Numbered from the stretch's first letter, positions 45,583 to 53,631 are shown. The stretch: 64,000 nucleotides of DNA from Candidatus Neomicrothrix sp. UBA881 (GCA_002294285.1 DBFL01000061.1:9955-73954), one strand, 5' to 3'. The notes: a model not told the origin generated them from the sequence alone. Numbers and translations are program-made.

Positions 45583-45954
45583 TCACTTTTTTCTGCGTTT
45601 CTTATTTGAGTTGCGTGAAATTTTCTTCAATCTAGAACGACCCTTTTTTCGATTTTTCTTTTCAAACTCTGCTATCACTCGAGGACCGGCTTCATTTATA
45701 ACGTTTTCGGCTGCGTCAAGTAGTGCTGCAATACTTTCATCTTCTCCCAAGCTTGAAGGCTCTTTCGGAGTTTCAGGCGTTATTAGACTCCCATAGCTCC
45801 AATTTACGTCGACCCTTCTTTTTTCATAAGAAGTGCAATCTTCTGGGCAACGCCAGGGAGCTTCTGGGGCTTTGTCCAAATTGCATTTTCTAACAGTTTC
45901 CCCGTTCGAATAACTTCTACTTTCAAACTGTTTACAATCTTCTCGCATTGGCAT
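45583..45954 (-). CDS. Hypothetical Cys-rich protein downstream of sufB
   Basis: A 123-residue protein I recognise only as an actinobacterial conserved type. The N-terminal part has four cysteines spaced C-x16-C-x11-C-x3-C (MREDC..., RKC, WRCPEDC), able to bind zinc or an Fe-S cluster. The C-terminus is extremely basic (KKRRKK-like) and could touch RNA or DNA. The ATG at 45954 lies 38 bases after the sufB stop, so it is probably co-transcribed; the open frame to 46038 lies inside sufB. Confidence 0.6.
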   Translation of the reverse strand: MPMREDCKQFESRSYSNGETVRKCNLDKAPEAPWRCPEDCTSYEKRRVDVNWSYGSLITPETPKEPSSLGEDESIAALLDAAENVINEAGPRVIAEFEKKNRKKGRSRLKKISRNSNKKRRKK

Positions 45955-45992
45955 ACAAACAGTATGACAGTTCAATGAGTAATTTCTGTCTA

Positions 45993-47396
45993 TTAACCGA
46001 CAGAACCTTCCATCTGCAATTCGATAAGACGACTCCACTCGACTGCATATTCCATGGGAAGCGTCTTTGTTACTGGCTCTATGAACCCATTAACAACTAA
46101 AGAAGTGGCTTGATCTTCAGAAAGACCTCTGCTCATTAAATAAAACAGTTGTTCGTCTGCGACTTTAGAAACCGTTGCCTCATGCCCAATAACAGCATCT
46201 GAAGTTCCAACCTCCATGTATGGATACGTATCTGAGATGCTTTCGTCATCAAGTATCAAAGCGTCGCACTGTACGTGACTTTTACAGCCATAAGCATCAT
46301 CTTCAACTCTCACCAATCCTCTGTAGCTGGTTCTTCCCCCATCTTTTGAGATCGACTTTGAAATTATTTTCGATGAAGTTTCTGGTGCGGCGTGGGTCAT
46401 CTTGGCTCCTGCGTCTTGATGCTGACCGGATCCGGCATAAGCAACTGACAATACTTCACCAGATGCTTTCGGTCCGGTCATAACGACTGCAGGGTATTTC
46501 ATAGTCAACTGCGAACCTATGTTTCCATCAATCCATTCCATACGGCCTTCCTCTTCTACAACTGCTCTCTTTGTAACGAGGTTGTAAACGTTATTTGACC
46601 AATTCTGAATCGTCGTATAGGTAACTCTTGCCGATGGTTTAACTACTATTTCCACTACTGCTGAATGTAAAGAGTCCGTTGTATACACAGGAGCTGAGCA
46701 TCCTTCTATGTAATGAACTTCAGAGCCCTCGTCAGCAATTATTAATGTTCTTTCGAACTGACCCATATTTTCAGCATTTATTCTGAAATAGGCCTGAAGA
46801 GGCATCTCGACTTTTACCCCTGGTGGAACATAAATAAAAGATCCTCCACTCCAAACAGCTGAGTTGAGAGCAGAAAATTTGTTGTCATTCGGAGGTATAA
46901 CTTTCCCAAAATACTCTTTTACCAAATCCGGATTTTCGCGTAAAGCTGTATCCATGTCTGAAAAAATGACACCTTGTTCTTCTAAATCTTCTCGGTTTTT
47001 GTGGTAGACAACTTCCGATTCATACTGCGCTGTTACACCTGCCAGGTACTTGCGTTCAGCTTCAGGAATTCCCAATTTTTCATACGTGTCTTTGATCGAA
47101 TCAGGCACATCATCCCAGTCATCTGAAAGATTCTCAGTTGGCTTTATGTAGTAATAGATATCGTCAAAGTCAATCTCGCCTAAATCACCTCCCCATGCGG
47201 GCATAGGTCTTTTCAAGAATCTTTCATGTGATTTGAGTCGAAAATCATGCATCCATTTCGGCTCATTTTTCATTCCTGACATCTCATTGATGATTTCGGA
47301 ATTAAGACCTTTTTTCGGTTTATAGATATAGTCCTCTTCATCGCTCCAACCGAGCTGATAACTACTTAGATCCACACCTATTTCACTTGAAGTCAA
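45993..47396 (-). CDS. sufB: Fe-S cluster assembly scaffold SufB
   Basis: A 467-residue SUF scaffold component. Typical stretches are [101 protein letters not shown] chose the TTG at 47396 ([14 protein letters not shown]), preceded by AGGAG nine bases away; the open frame upstream reads as promoter sequence. sufC, sufD and sufS are not nearby, which is unusual for the normally clustered suf operon. Repeats upstream may regulate it. Confidence 0.93.
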   Translation of the reverse strand: MTSSEIGVDLSSYQLGWSDEEDYIYKPKKGLNSEIINEMSGMKNEPKWMHDFRLKSHERFLKRPMPAWGGDLGEIDFDDIYYYIKPTENLSDDWDDVPDSIKDTYEKLGIPEAERKYLAGVTAQYESEVVYHKNREDLEEQGVIFSDMDTALRENPDLVKEYFGKVIPPNDNKFSALNSAVWSGGSFIYVPPGVKVEMPLQAYFRINAENMGQFERTLIIADEGSEVHYIEGCSAPVYTTDSLHSAVVEIVVKPSARVTYTTIQNWSNNVYNLVTKRAVVEEEGRMEWIDGNIGSQLTMKYPAVVMTGPKASGEVLSVAYAGSGQHQDAGAKMTHAAPETSSKIISKSISKDGGRTSYRGLVRVEDDAYGCKSHVQCDALILDDESISDTYPYMEVGTSDAVIGHEATVSKVADEQLFYLMSRGLSEDQATSLVVNGFIEPVTKTLPMEYAVEWSRLIELQMEGSVG

Positions 47397-47455
47397 TTTA
47401 TTTACTCCTGCCGGGTACGAAGTATTTCTCCTATTTAGATAGTAACAATTATCAT

Positions 47456-47514
47456 GGCTTAATACTAAGAAATTCAAGGCTTAATAGTAAGAAAATTGAT
47501 TGAAAAATTAAGCC
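47456..47514. repeat. Three-copy GGCTTAAT element upstream of sufB
   Basis: Two 14-base direct copies, GGCTTAATACTAAG at 47456 and GGCTTAATAGTAAG at 47478, lie exactly 22 bases apart (about two helical turns). A third partial copy, inverted as ATTAAGCC, is at 47507-47514. They sit between the hydrolase stop and the sufB start, next to the dyad-like GATAATTGTTACTATC (minus strand, around 47440-47455). This arrangement looks like a regulator-binding array controlling sufB. Confidence 0.5.
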
Positions 47515-48276
47515 CTATTTATTCACTCTTCTCTGTTTATCTAGCCATCCGAGGAGTATCGCTATTGCTCGTGGGTCGTGCCGTAAGTGGTGACCAGCTC
47601 CTTCTATCAATCTCATATCGGTATTCCCGTGGGCATCTGAAAGTGCCCTTGCCTCTAGAGAGGAAACCACATCATCTTCAGTTCCATGAACGATAAGAAC
47701 ACTCATGCCGCTGAGTCGTGAAATGTCTGATTCCGCAGAAATTAACTTGAGGTCTGCCGACCATGAATCGAAATCGTCTGGAAAATTAGGATCAGGTATG
47801 ACCCCAGCTCTACGAGCATGTATTAAAAGCCTCTTTGGTGAAGCTGCCCATGCAGACCAATCAGCTGGTGCCGCAAGTGCTCCAACACCTTGCACTTCTG
47901 ATGTTTTAGCTGCAGCACAAATAGAAATAGCTCCACCGCTACCGAATCCAACCAGCCACACCTGACCTACTCGAGGGTGGTTTTTGAGTTCAATAACTGC
48001 CTGCTGGACATCTGTAAGCCAACCAGAAAGACTGAAACATCCTTCTGATTCGCCAGTGCCTCTCAAAAGCGGTGCCATTGTCACAAAGCCCATTTCGGAA
48101 GAAATCCTTCTCGCTAATTCAGGCAGAGTGCTGGCTGAATTAGCTCCGCCGCCAGGACCCTCTGGAAAACCATGAACCAACAAAACGCCGGGTAGGACTT
48201 TCTCTTCCGAATCAGGTATTTCCAAGTGTGAAGACAATTGCAAACCTTCAGATTGGAAACGGAAAGTTTCAGGCAT
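47515..48276 (-). CDS. Alpha/beta hydrolase fold protein
   Basis: A 253-residue alpha/beta hydrolase. The oxyanion region is VLLVHGFPEGPGGG, the strand-turn-helix WLVGFGSGGAIS at 107-118, a likely acid in LIVHGTEDDVV and the final histidine in EGAGHHLRHDP. The nucleophile elbow reads G-F-G-S-G-G, where the usual GxSxG register puts glycine at the nucleophile position, so catalysis by Ser113 would need a shifted elbow. It is the last gene of the operon starting at 50198, directly after the LLM gene. Confidence 0.75.
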   Translation of the reverse strand: MPETFRFQSEGLQLSSHLEIPDSEEKVLPGVLLVHGFPEGPGGGANSASTLPELARRISSEMGFVTMAPLLRGTGESEGCFSLSGWLTDVQQAVIELKNHPRVGQVWLVGFGSGGAISICAAAKTSEVQGVGALAAPADWSAWAASPKRLLIHARRAGVIPDPNFPDDFDSWSADLKLISAESDISRLSGMSVLIVHGTEDDVVSSLEARALSDAHGNTDMRLIEGAGHHLRHDPRAIAILLGWLDKQRRVNK

Positions 48277-49188
48277 CTATATAAGGCTCTCTGCTAACCG
48301 TTGCCATTGGTCTACGGGTAGTCCATTTTTGAATGAGTCATAATCTGTTTGATCAACTACCAGTTGCACACAAACATGGTCAGCACCAGCATCAAAATGT
48401 TTTTGAATATTGTCGGAAATTTTTTGCAAATCACCCCATGGTCTTAAAGCGTCCAACAAACGATCGCTTCCCCCTTGGCTTAAATCTTCTTCAGTAAAAC
48501 CTATTCGCAATAAATTGTTCCTGTAATTTGGTAGATCTAAATAAATGGCTAGGTCCTTCCTTGCCATTTCTCTAGCTTTCGTAGGGTCACTCTCTAAAAT
48601 AACTGCAACCATCGGGGCTAAAAAAGCTTCTTTCCCCATCACTTCACGTGCCATTGCAGTATGATCTGCCGTCACATTATAAGGATGTGCTCCCCAAGTT
48701 AATTCAGCCGCAAGTCGTAGAGCTTTAGGGCCCAAAGCACCTACGCAAATAGGCGCTTCGATCTCAGGTTTATATGCCCAAAATGGCGCCCTTTTCAAAC
48801 TTTCCAAATAGGTTCGAAGATGTTCTACAGGCTTCTCCCAGGCGTGACCTCTCACGACTTCGACAAAAGGTCCGTGACTGACTCCTACTCCTAGTAAAAA
48901 TCTATTTGGGAAAGCTTCTGAAAGCGTCCGCGAAGCACTTGCCATCGCTATAGCATCCCGAGAATAGATGCTTGCTATTCCTGTCGCTAAAGCAATTTTT
49001 TTAGTACTAGAAAGCAAAAAGCTTGAATGAACAAACGGGTCTCGCCCTGCAGTTTCAGGAATCCAAATTGTCCCGAAACCCATTTCTTCAATTTCACTAG
49101 CCCCTTCGCGGGCACGTTCAGAAGGCACGGTGTCTAGTAAATGCGTCCAAATCCCTATCTTTCCCGGATCCAAGACAACTGCGTCCAT
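48277..49188 (-). CDS. LLM class (F420-dependent type) oxidoreductase
   Basis: A 303-residue luciferase-like TIM-barrel flavin/F420 enzyme. Characteristic pieces are EEMGFGTIWIPETAGRDPF, LATGIASIYSRDAIAMASASRTLSEAFPNRFLLGVGVSHGP, and CVGALGPKALRLAAELTWGAHPYN. The TIGR-type actinobacterial F420 LLM subfamily has this layout. I started at the ATG at 49188, five bases after the carbonic anhydrase stop with AAGGG ahead. It probably works with the flavin reductase at 49713, or with F420 reduced elsewhere. Confidence 0.82.
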   Translation of the reverse strand: MDAVVLDPGKIGIWTHLLDTVPSERAREGASEIEEMGFGTIWIPETAGRDPFVHSSFLLSSTKKIALATGIASIYSRDAIAMASASRTLSEAFPNRFLLGVGVSHGPFVEVVRGHAWEKPVEHLRTYLESLKRAPFWAYKPEIEAPICVGALGPKALRLAAELTWGAHPYNVTADHTAMAREVMGKEAFLAPMVAVILESDPTKAREMARKDLAIYLDLPNYRNNLLRIGFTEEDLSQGGSDRLLDALRPWGDLQKISDNIQKHFDAGADHVCVQLVVDQTDYDSFKNGLPVDQWQRLAESLI

Positions 49189-49192
49189 CTGA

Positions 49193-49711
49193 CTAGTCGA
49201 CCCTTCGAAGGTTTTTCGTATAGTTCGGTCCTCTAGCTTGGTAAGAAAGGGCATTCAACATGTTAGTTCCTTCCTTTACTACTCCTTCTCGCACTTGAGC
49301 CGGAACTCCTAACGCCATTGAGAGAGGAGGGATTTTTTGTCCATTCCTGACAACTGCATTAGCACCAACTATAGAACCTCTTCCCACTACGGCATTATGA
49401 AGGACTACAGCTCCGACTCCTACCAGCGCTTCATCTTCAATCAGGCATCCTTCTAAATGACATAAATGACCTAAGGTGACATCATCTCCGACAGTGGTAA
49501 CAACATCTGGTATGCAGTGGATGACTGCATTGTCCTGAACGGAACTTCGAGCACCGACCTCTATCTTTCCGTCATCACCGCGTAAGACGGCATGTGGCCA
49601 CACACTTGATTCTGGACCTATTACGACATTTCCGATGATTACAGCCTCCGAATGGATGTAAGCGCTCGAATCTATCTCAGGTTCAAATTCCCCTAACGCA
49701 TATATAGGCAT
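49193..49711 (-). CDS. Gamma-class carbonic anhydrase family protein
   Basis: A 172-residue left-handed beta-helix protein made of hexapeptide repeats (SSVWPHAVLRGDDGKIEVGARSSVQDNAVIHC). Metal-ligand histidines appear in NAVIHC, GHLCHLEG and near; RGDDG is the usual R-x-D loop. The ATG at 49711 overlaps the flavin reductase stop by a few bases (TGAAATG) with GGGAG ahead. Many such proteins are active only after cofactor or partner assembly; activity here is not certain. Confidence 0.84.
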   Translation of the reverse strand: MPIYALGEFEPEIDSSAYIHSEAVIIGNVVIGPESSVWPHAVLRGDDGKIEVGARSSVQDNAVIHCIPDVVTTVGDDVTLGHLCHLEGCLIEDEALVGVGAVVLHNAVVGRGSIVGANAVVRNGQKIPPLSMALGVPAQVREGVVKEGTNMLNALSYQARGPNYTKNLRRVD

Positions 49712-49712
49712 T

Positions 49713-50198
49713 TCAGTTACTCCCGTATTTTCCGTATGAGCCACCAAGAAAAAGCAATGGTGAACCAGTTTCCAGCACTTCAGCTCCTAGCACCTCTCCT
49801 ATAACGAACCAATGGTCTCCTGCTTCTACCACGTCGAAAACAGAACAATCAATGCTAGCTAGACAGCCATCTATAGCAGGTAGTCCTTGATTAGTCATGT
49901 GCCAAGAAATAACTTCCCAAGGGTCATTCTCCTTGCGAAAAAATTCATTTGCTACATCTTCCTGTTCGTCAGATAACACATTCACACAAAATTTGTTTTC
50001 ATCTTTCATTTTTTGCCATGTATTTGATTCTTTCCCCGGCAGAAATCCAACCAATGGTGGTTCTAAGGAAACAGATACAAATGAACCTATTACCATTGCC
50101 TGAGGTCCTTCATGCGTTAAAGAAGTAACAAGGGTTACCCCTGTTGGATACCTTCCTAATACTTTTCTGTATTCATTTCCATCAATTAAGTCTGACAA
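49713..50198 (-). CDS. Flavin reductase family protein
   Basis: A 161-residue FMN-binding split-barrel protein (flavin reductase-like domain). It has YRKVLGRYPTGVTLVTS, AMVIGSFVSVSLEPPLVGFLPGKESNTW and DHWFVIGEVLGAEV, all family hallmarks. It opens the operon flavin reductase-carbonic anhydrase-LLM oxidoreductase-hydrolase, and diverges from the thioredoxin-like gene with 102 bases between. It may supply reduced FMN to the LLM enzyme. Confidence 0.85.
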   Translation of the reverse strand: MSDLIDGNEYRKVLGRYPTGVTLVTSLTHEGPQAMVIGSFVSVSLEPPLVGFLPGKESNTWQKMKDENKFCVNVLSDEQEDVANEFFRKENDPWEVISWHMTNQGLPAIDGCLASIDCSVFDVVEAGDHWFVIGEVLGAEVLETGSPLLFLGGSYGKYGSN

Positions 50199-50300
50199 TT
50201 TGTTTCCTTAATTATCTGTGCGATTAAAAAAGGTTAGCCGAGAAGACCAAAGACCCCGACCCAGAGAGCGTATAAGACAGTATTGTGAAATAATTCAACT

Positions 50301-50654
50301 ATGAATCCTTATTCAGCAGAAAAGAGCAATCACGATGGCCTCATTGCGGTTGTAAAAAACGACTGCCCTACCTGTCAACTCTTGATCCCAATGCTTGAGG
50401 ATCTAGGAAAAGCCGGAAAGTTGACTGTAATCACCCAAGACGAAATGAATTTACCCTACGAAGAAGATTGGGTGATAAACGATGAAGAATTAGAAATAAG
50501 TTGGAATTTAGACCTTGACTCAGTTCCAACTCTTTTAAGTTTCGAAAAGGGCACTGAGACTTCCAGAACTACCGGTTGGTCGCGCGAAGACTGGCGACTA
50601 TTGTTCGGAGATTCAACCCTTGGTGAAAACCTGCCTGAGTTTAAACCCGGTTGA
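50301..50654 (+). CDS. Thioredoxin-like protein with CPTC motif
   Basis: A 117-residue protein. GLIAVVKNDCPTCQLLIPMLEDLG places a C22-P-T-C25 redox motif at the expected helix start, followed by a second half with VPTLLSFEKGTETSRTTGW, equivalent to the thioredoxin cis-proline loop and last strand. There is no signal peptide, so it is cytosolic. It is the first gene of the operon carrying the UGSC selenoprotein and may reduce or be reduced by it. No strong ribosome binding site is visible; TATAAG about 30 bases upstream may be the -10. Confidence 0.78.
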   Translation: MNPYSAEKSNHDGLIAVVKNDCPTCQLLIPMLEDLGKAGKLTVITQDEMNLPYEEDWVINDEELEISWNLDLDSVPTLLSFEKGTETSRTTGWSREDWRLLFGDSTLGENLPEFKPG

Positions 50655-50660
50655 GGTTCT

Positions 50661-51752
50661 TTGACTGTCGATCCCGGGTGGATTGATCAACTTAAATCTA
50701 AATTCGATAAAGAAGAGTTTCGTTCAAGACAGGTAGAACTACCGACACAAGAAGACACTCATGAAGCGATGTTTGAAAGATCTTGGACTGATGGTCTTCC
50801 TGTAGTTCCCCCCACACCTCAAAGAGTTAGAAGAATGCTCGAAGGAACAAGTAGAGACGCTGATGAAATAGTTGTGTTAGTTCCCCCGAATCTAGTTGAA
50901 TGCACTGTTGAAAAAATCGCAGTCAATGCTGTTATGGCGGGATGTAAACCTGAGTTCCTGCCAGTCGTTATCGCTGCTCTCGAAGCTATCTGCACTGAGG
51001 AATTCAATATGCACGGGGTTTTAGCTACGACGATGTCAGTCGGACCAATTTTTGTCGTAAACGGTCCAATAGCGGACGAAATAGGTATGAACTCTGAAAT
51101 AAACGTCTTAGGTCATGGCAACAGGGCGAACAGCACGATAGGCAGGGCTGTTCAATTGGTGATTCTTAACGTTGGTGGAGGTGGGCCTGGTGGAGTTGAT
51201 CGTTCAACTTTTGGACATATGGGGAAACAAGGTTTCTGCTTTTCCGAAAACGAGGTTTCCTCACCGTGGCCCTCAGTAGCTGAAACTCGCGGTTTTGAAC
51301 CGTCCCAAAATGTCGTGACTGCTTTTACAGGTGAGGGGCCACGTCTGGTGGTTGATCAAAAAAGCAGAACACCCGAGTCACTTACACTAAATCTTGCTGC
51401 ACATTTGATTTCAACTGTCTCATCACGAATGGTCGCAGGTATGGATGCGATGCTTGTTTTATCACCCGAACACTCTTCACGTTACGAAGAAGCCGGATGG
51501 AGCAAAGAACGATTTTTAGAGGAAATCACCTCAATGATGATGGTCGACACCGACAGCATAATCGCAGGTGCTGGCGGCATCGAAGAAGGACTTCCAGAAG
51601 CTTTTAGGGGTGTTCAGCTACCTAAATTTAGACCTAATGGGCTTATTATTGCTCAAGCTGGTGGACCAGCGGGACTATTTTCGGCAATAATTGGTGGGTG
51701 GCTTAACGGTCCAACTGGAAGTGAACCAACTAGTAAGGAGATCTTGTTTTGA
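50661..51752 (+). CDS. Protein of unknown function, UGSC-operon 363-residue type
   Basis: A 363-residue cytosolic protein I do not assign to a known enzyme. It has FERSWTDGLPVVPPTPQRV near the front, a Gly-rich LNVGGGGPGGVDRSTFGHMGKQGFCFSENE in the middle, and GLIIAQAGGPAGLFSAIIGGW at the end. Several well-kept Cys, His and Asp residues (GCKPEF, FCFSENE) hint at an enzyme. It begins with TTG at 50661 with GAGG just ahead and ends by overlapping the selenoprotein start (TTGA), so it is translationally coupled to it. I infer the two proteins work as one complex or pathway. Confidence 0.55.
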   Translation: MTVDPGWIDQLKSKFDKEEFRSRQVELPTQEDTHEAMFERSWTDGLPVVPPTPQRVRRMLEGTSRDADEIVVLVPPNLVECTVEKIAVNAVMAGCKPEFLPVVIAALEAICTEEFNMHGVLATTMSVGPIFVVNGPIADEIGMNSEINVLGHGNRANSTIGRAVQLVILNVGGGGPGGVDRSTFGHMGKQGFCFSENEVSSPWPSVAETRGFEPSQNVVTAFTGEGPRLVVDQKSRTPESLTLNLAAHLISTVSSRMVAGMDAMLVLSPEHSSRYEEAGWSKERFLEEITSMMMVDTDSIIAGAGGIEEGLPEAFRGVQLPKFRPNGLIIAQAGGPAGLFSAIIGGWLNGPTGSEPTSKEILF

Positions 51753-52270
51753 CAGATGAACGCATCTTGTTAGACCCGACCGCTGAACTAATTCCTGCCA
51801 CTAGGACTCTTTCTAAACGACATAGAAGTCTCAGTGATAAGACAATTGGTTTGTTAAATATTTCAAAACCGCGCGGCGAGATTTTTTTGGATCGACTTGA
51901 ACAAAAGCTAACCGAAAAAGGAATCCAAGTTCTCAGGTACAGCAAACCAACTTTCACAAAACCCGCACCGATTGATCTCAGAAACGAAATCGCAACAAAG
52001 TGTGATGCTGTAATTGAGGCTTTAGCCGATTGAGGGTCATGTACGACATGCAGTGTGCATGACATAGACGATATGGAAAAAAGAGGCATACCCAGCGTGA
52101 TGGTAGCTTCAGCTCCTTTTGAGGAAGCCGCTCAAACACAAGTAGACGCTCTTGGCCTTGACATCTCAAGAATATTTGTTCCTCACCCAATTCAAGACAG
52201 AACAGATGAAGAAATGCGTGAAATGGTGGACTTAGTATTTGATGAACTTTTGGATACTCTCATCGAATGA
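51749..52270 (+). CDS. UGSC-family selenoprotein (in-frame UGA at residue 95 read as selenocysteine)
   Basis: A 173-residue protein when the UGA at 52031-52033 is decoded as Sec. The frame runs without other stops from the TTG at 51749 (AAGGAG eight bases ahead) to the UGA at 52268. Around the UGA the product reads A-D-U-G-S-C-T-T-C-S, then a helix and EKRGIPSVMVASAPFEEAAQTQ. This is the motif of the known UGSC (seleno)protein family, whose function is not established. Sequence quality on both sides of the UGA (helix-strand pattern, shared codon use, coupling to the next gene through ATGA) argues against a pseudogene. The U-G-x-C-T-x-C pattern also resembles the Sec site of glycine reductase component B. 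Hairpins follow the UGA. Conventional annotation would give two fragments, 51749-52033 and 52055-52270. Confidence 0.85.
52036..52063 (+). promoter_or_regulatory. Candidate bacterial SECIS hairpin of the UGSC selenoprotein
   Basis: Starting three bases after the UGA, bases 36-45 (GTCATGTACG) can pair with 54-63 (TGTGCATGAC), giving a ten-pair stem with two wobble pairs and an eight-base loop. A competing smaller hairpin pairs 47-52 with 56-61 (CATGCA/TGCATG) around a GTG loop. Its loop begins 19 bases after the UGA with G first, which fits the usual bacterial SECIS rule better. Either could recruit SelB; folding was done by eye. Confidence 0.6.
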
Positions 52271-53187
52271 CCAAAAATGTTGCAGTAGCACCTGATACCA
52301 GACCTGCGATGCACAAGATGATGTGTGCTGCAGTTGAGCGTTCTGGTGCTTTACTTACAAATGTTGAGGATGCCGAAGGGCTCATTTGGGCAGATCCGGC
52401 GAGGCCGGAATTATTTCCAGAAATTGCAGAGAAGGCCAATAATCTTCAATGGATACAACTTCCATACGCCGGTATCGAACCATTTGCTCATCACTTAAAT
52501 TCAAAATGGTTTTGGACATGTGGGAAGGGAGTCTACGCTCCTGCTGTAGCCGAGACCGTTTTGGCTCTTGCTCTGTCACTTTCCAAAAATTTACACAACT
52601 ATGCCCGGGAGACTGAGTGGTCCGGACCAGTGGGGAGTTATCTGCAGGGAGCGAACGTGACTATTCTTGGTGGGGGTGGCATTACAGTTGAACTATTGCC
52701 TCTTCTTGCTCCTTTCAACTGCACTACGACTGTAATCAGAAATAAACCTGTGGAGTTACCTGCTGCATCTTTTACATATACCTCTGAAAGATTTGAAGAA
52801 GTTTTAGAAAAAACTGATCTTTTGATTCTGGCCTTGGCTCTGACTAATGAAACGTCAGGAATAATTAATGAAAAGGTTTTTGATCTCCTGCCTACACATT
52901 CTTTTCTCGTTAATGTCGCTAGAGGCGGACACATCGTAACCGATGACTTGGTGGAAGCACTCGAAAAAGGAAAGATCGCTGGCGCAGCTTTGGATGTAAC
53001 CGACCCTGAACCTCTGCCTGCAGGACACCCCCTTTGGTCCATTTCGCGTTGCCTGATCACTCCACATATCGGAAATACTCCTGAGATGGGATTAAAGTTG
53101 CTCGATCCTTTCATTGAGGAAAACTGCCGTCGTTTTGTAAATGGTGAAAAACTTTTAGCTCCTGTCGATGTTGAACTAGGTTATTAA
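52267..53187 (+). CDS. D-2-hydroxyacid dehydrogenase family protein
   Basis: A 306-residue NAD(P)-dependent oxidoreductase. The Rossmann motif is LGGGGITVELL near residue 137; the catalytic Arg is in NVARGGHIV, Glu in DPEPLPAGHPLW and His in ITPHIGNTPE, all in the right order. The start ATG overlaps the selenoprotein stop (ATGA), showing tight coupling. The usual G-x-G-x-x-G is degraded to G-G-G-G-I, so cofactor choice is unclear. It may reduce or oxidise the product of the selenoprotein system. Confidence 0.83.
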   Translation: MTKNVAVAPDTRPAMHKMMCAAVERSGALLTNVEDAEGLIWADPARPELFPEIAEKANNLQWIQLPYAGIEPFAHHLNSKWFWTCGKGVYAPAVAETVLALALSLSKNLHNYARETEWSGPVGSYLQGANVTILGGGGITVELLPLLAPFNCTTTVIRNKPVELPAASFTYTSERFEEVLEKTDLLILALALTNETSGIINEKVFDLLPTHSFLVNVARGGHIVTDDLVEALEKGKIAGAALDVTDPEPLPAGHPLWSISRCLITPHIGNTPEMGLKLLDPFIEENCRRFVNGEKLLAPVDVELGY

Positions 53188-53559
53188 TTGGGTGCTTGGG
53201 CCGGCTTTTTACTAGCTATCGTTTTTGTATTTGCAGCAATCAGTAAATTCAGAGACCCTAAGGGAACTGAAAATTCCGTTGCAACTTTAGGTCTCCCTTT
53301 TCCTAAACTCCTATCCTCATTATTACCGACAGTTGAACTTCTATGTGCAGTTTTATTGGCGATAGATCCTCGCTCTGGCGGACCCTGTGCTGTCGCTTTA
53401 CTTGTAGCTTTCACTACCCTTCTGGTAGCTCAAATCCTTTCTGGGAATCCTCAGAATTGTGCATGTTTCGGCTCCTGGTCGAGTAAAAAAATTTCATCTT
53501 GGGACTTACTAAGAAATGCAATACTTATCACACTTGGAGTTTTGGCGACACTCAACTGA
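53188..53559 (+). CDS. MauE/DoxX-like membrane protein
   Basis: A 123-residue protein with four membrane helices. The loop before the last helix has NPQNCACFGSW, the C-x-C-F-G element shared by MauE-type proteins that pass electrons or handle disulfides with a thioredoxin-like partner. The start is a TTG straight after the dehydrogenase stop; no better start is visible. Its place at the end of an operon that opens with a CPTC thioredoxin-like gene supports a membrane redox role for the system. Confidence 0.72.
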   Translation: MGAWAGFLLAIVFVFAAISKFRDPKGTENSVATLGLPFPKLLSSLLPTVELLCAVLLAIDPRSGGPCAVALLVAFTTLLVAQILSGNPQNCACFGSWSSKKISSWDLLRNAILITLGVLATLN

Positions 53560-53631
53560 ACTCAGAGTCTTTACTGCTGATACCTTCACAGAAGAGATTA
53601 CGACAAAGATTATTCAAGGAGGGTCATTCAA

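Noticed and set aside
51749-52270. Two separate small genes (51749-52033 and 52055-52270) or a gene broken by a nonsense mutation
   Set aside because: The halves share one frame, the break falls exactly at the U of a U-G-S-C motif, the flanking genes are translationally coupled to both ends, and hairpins follow the UGA.
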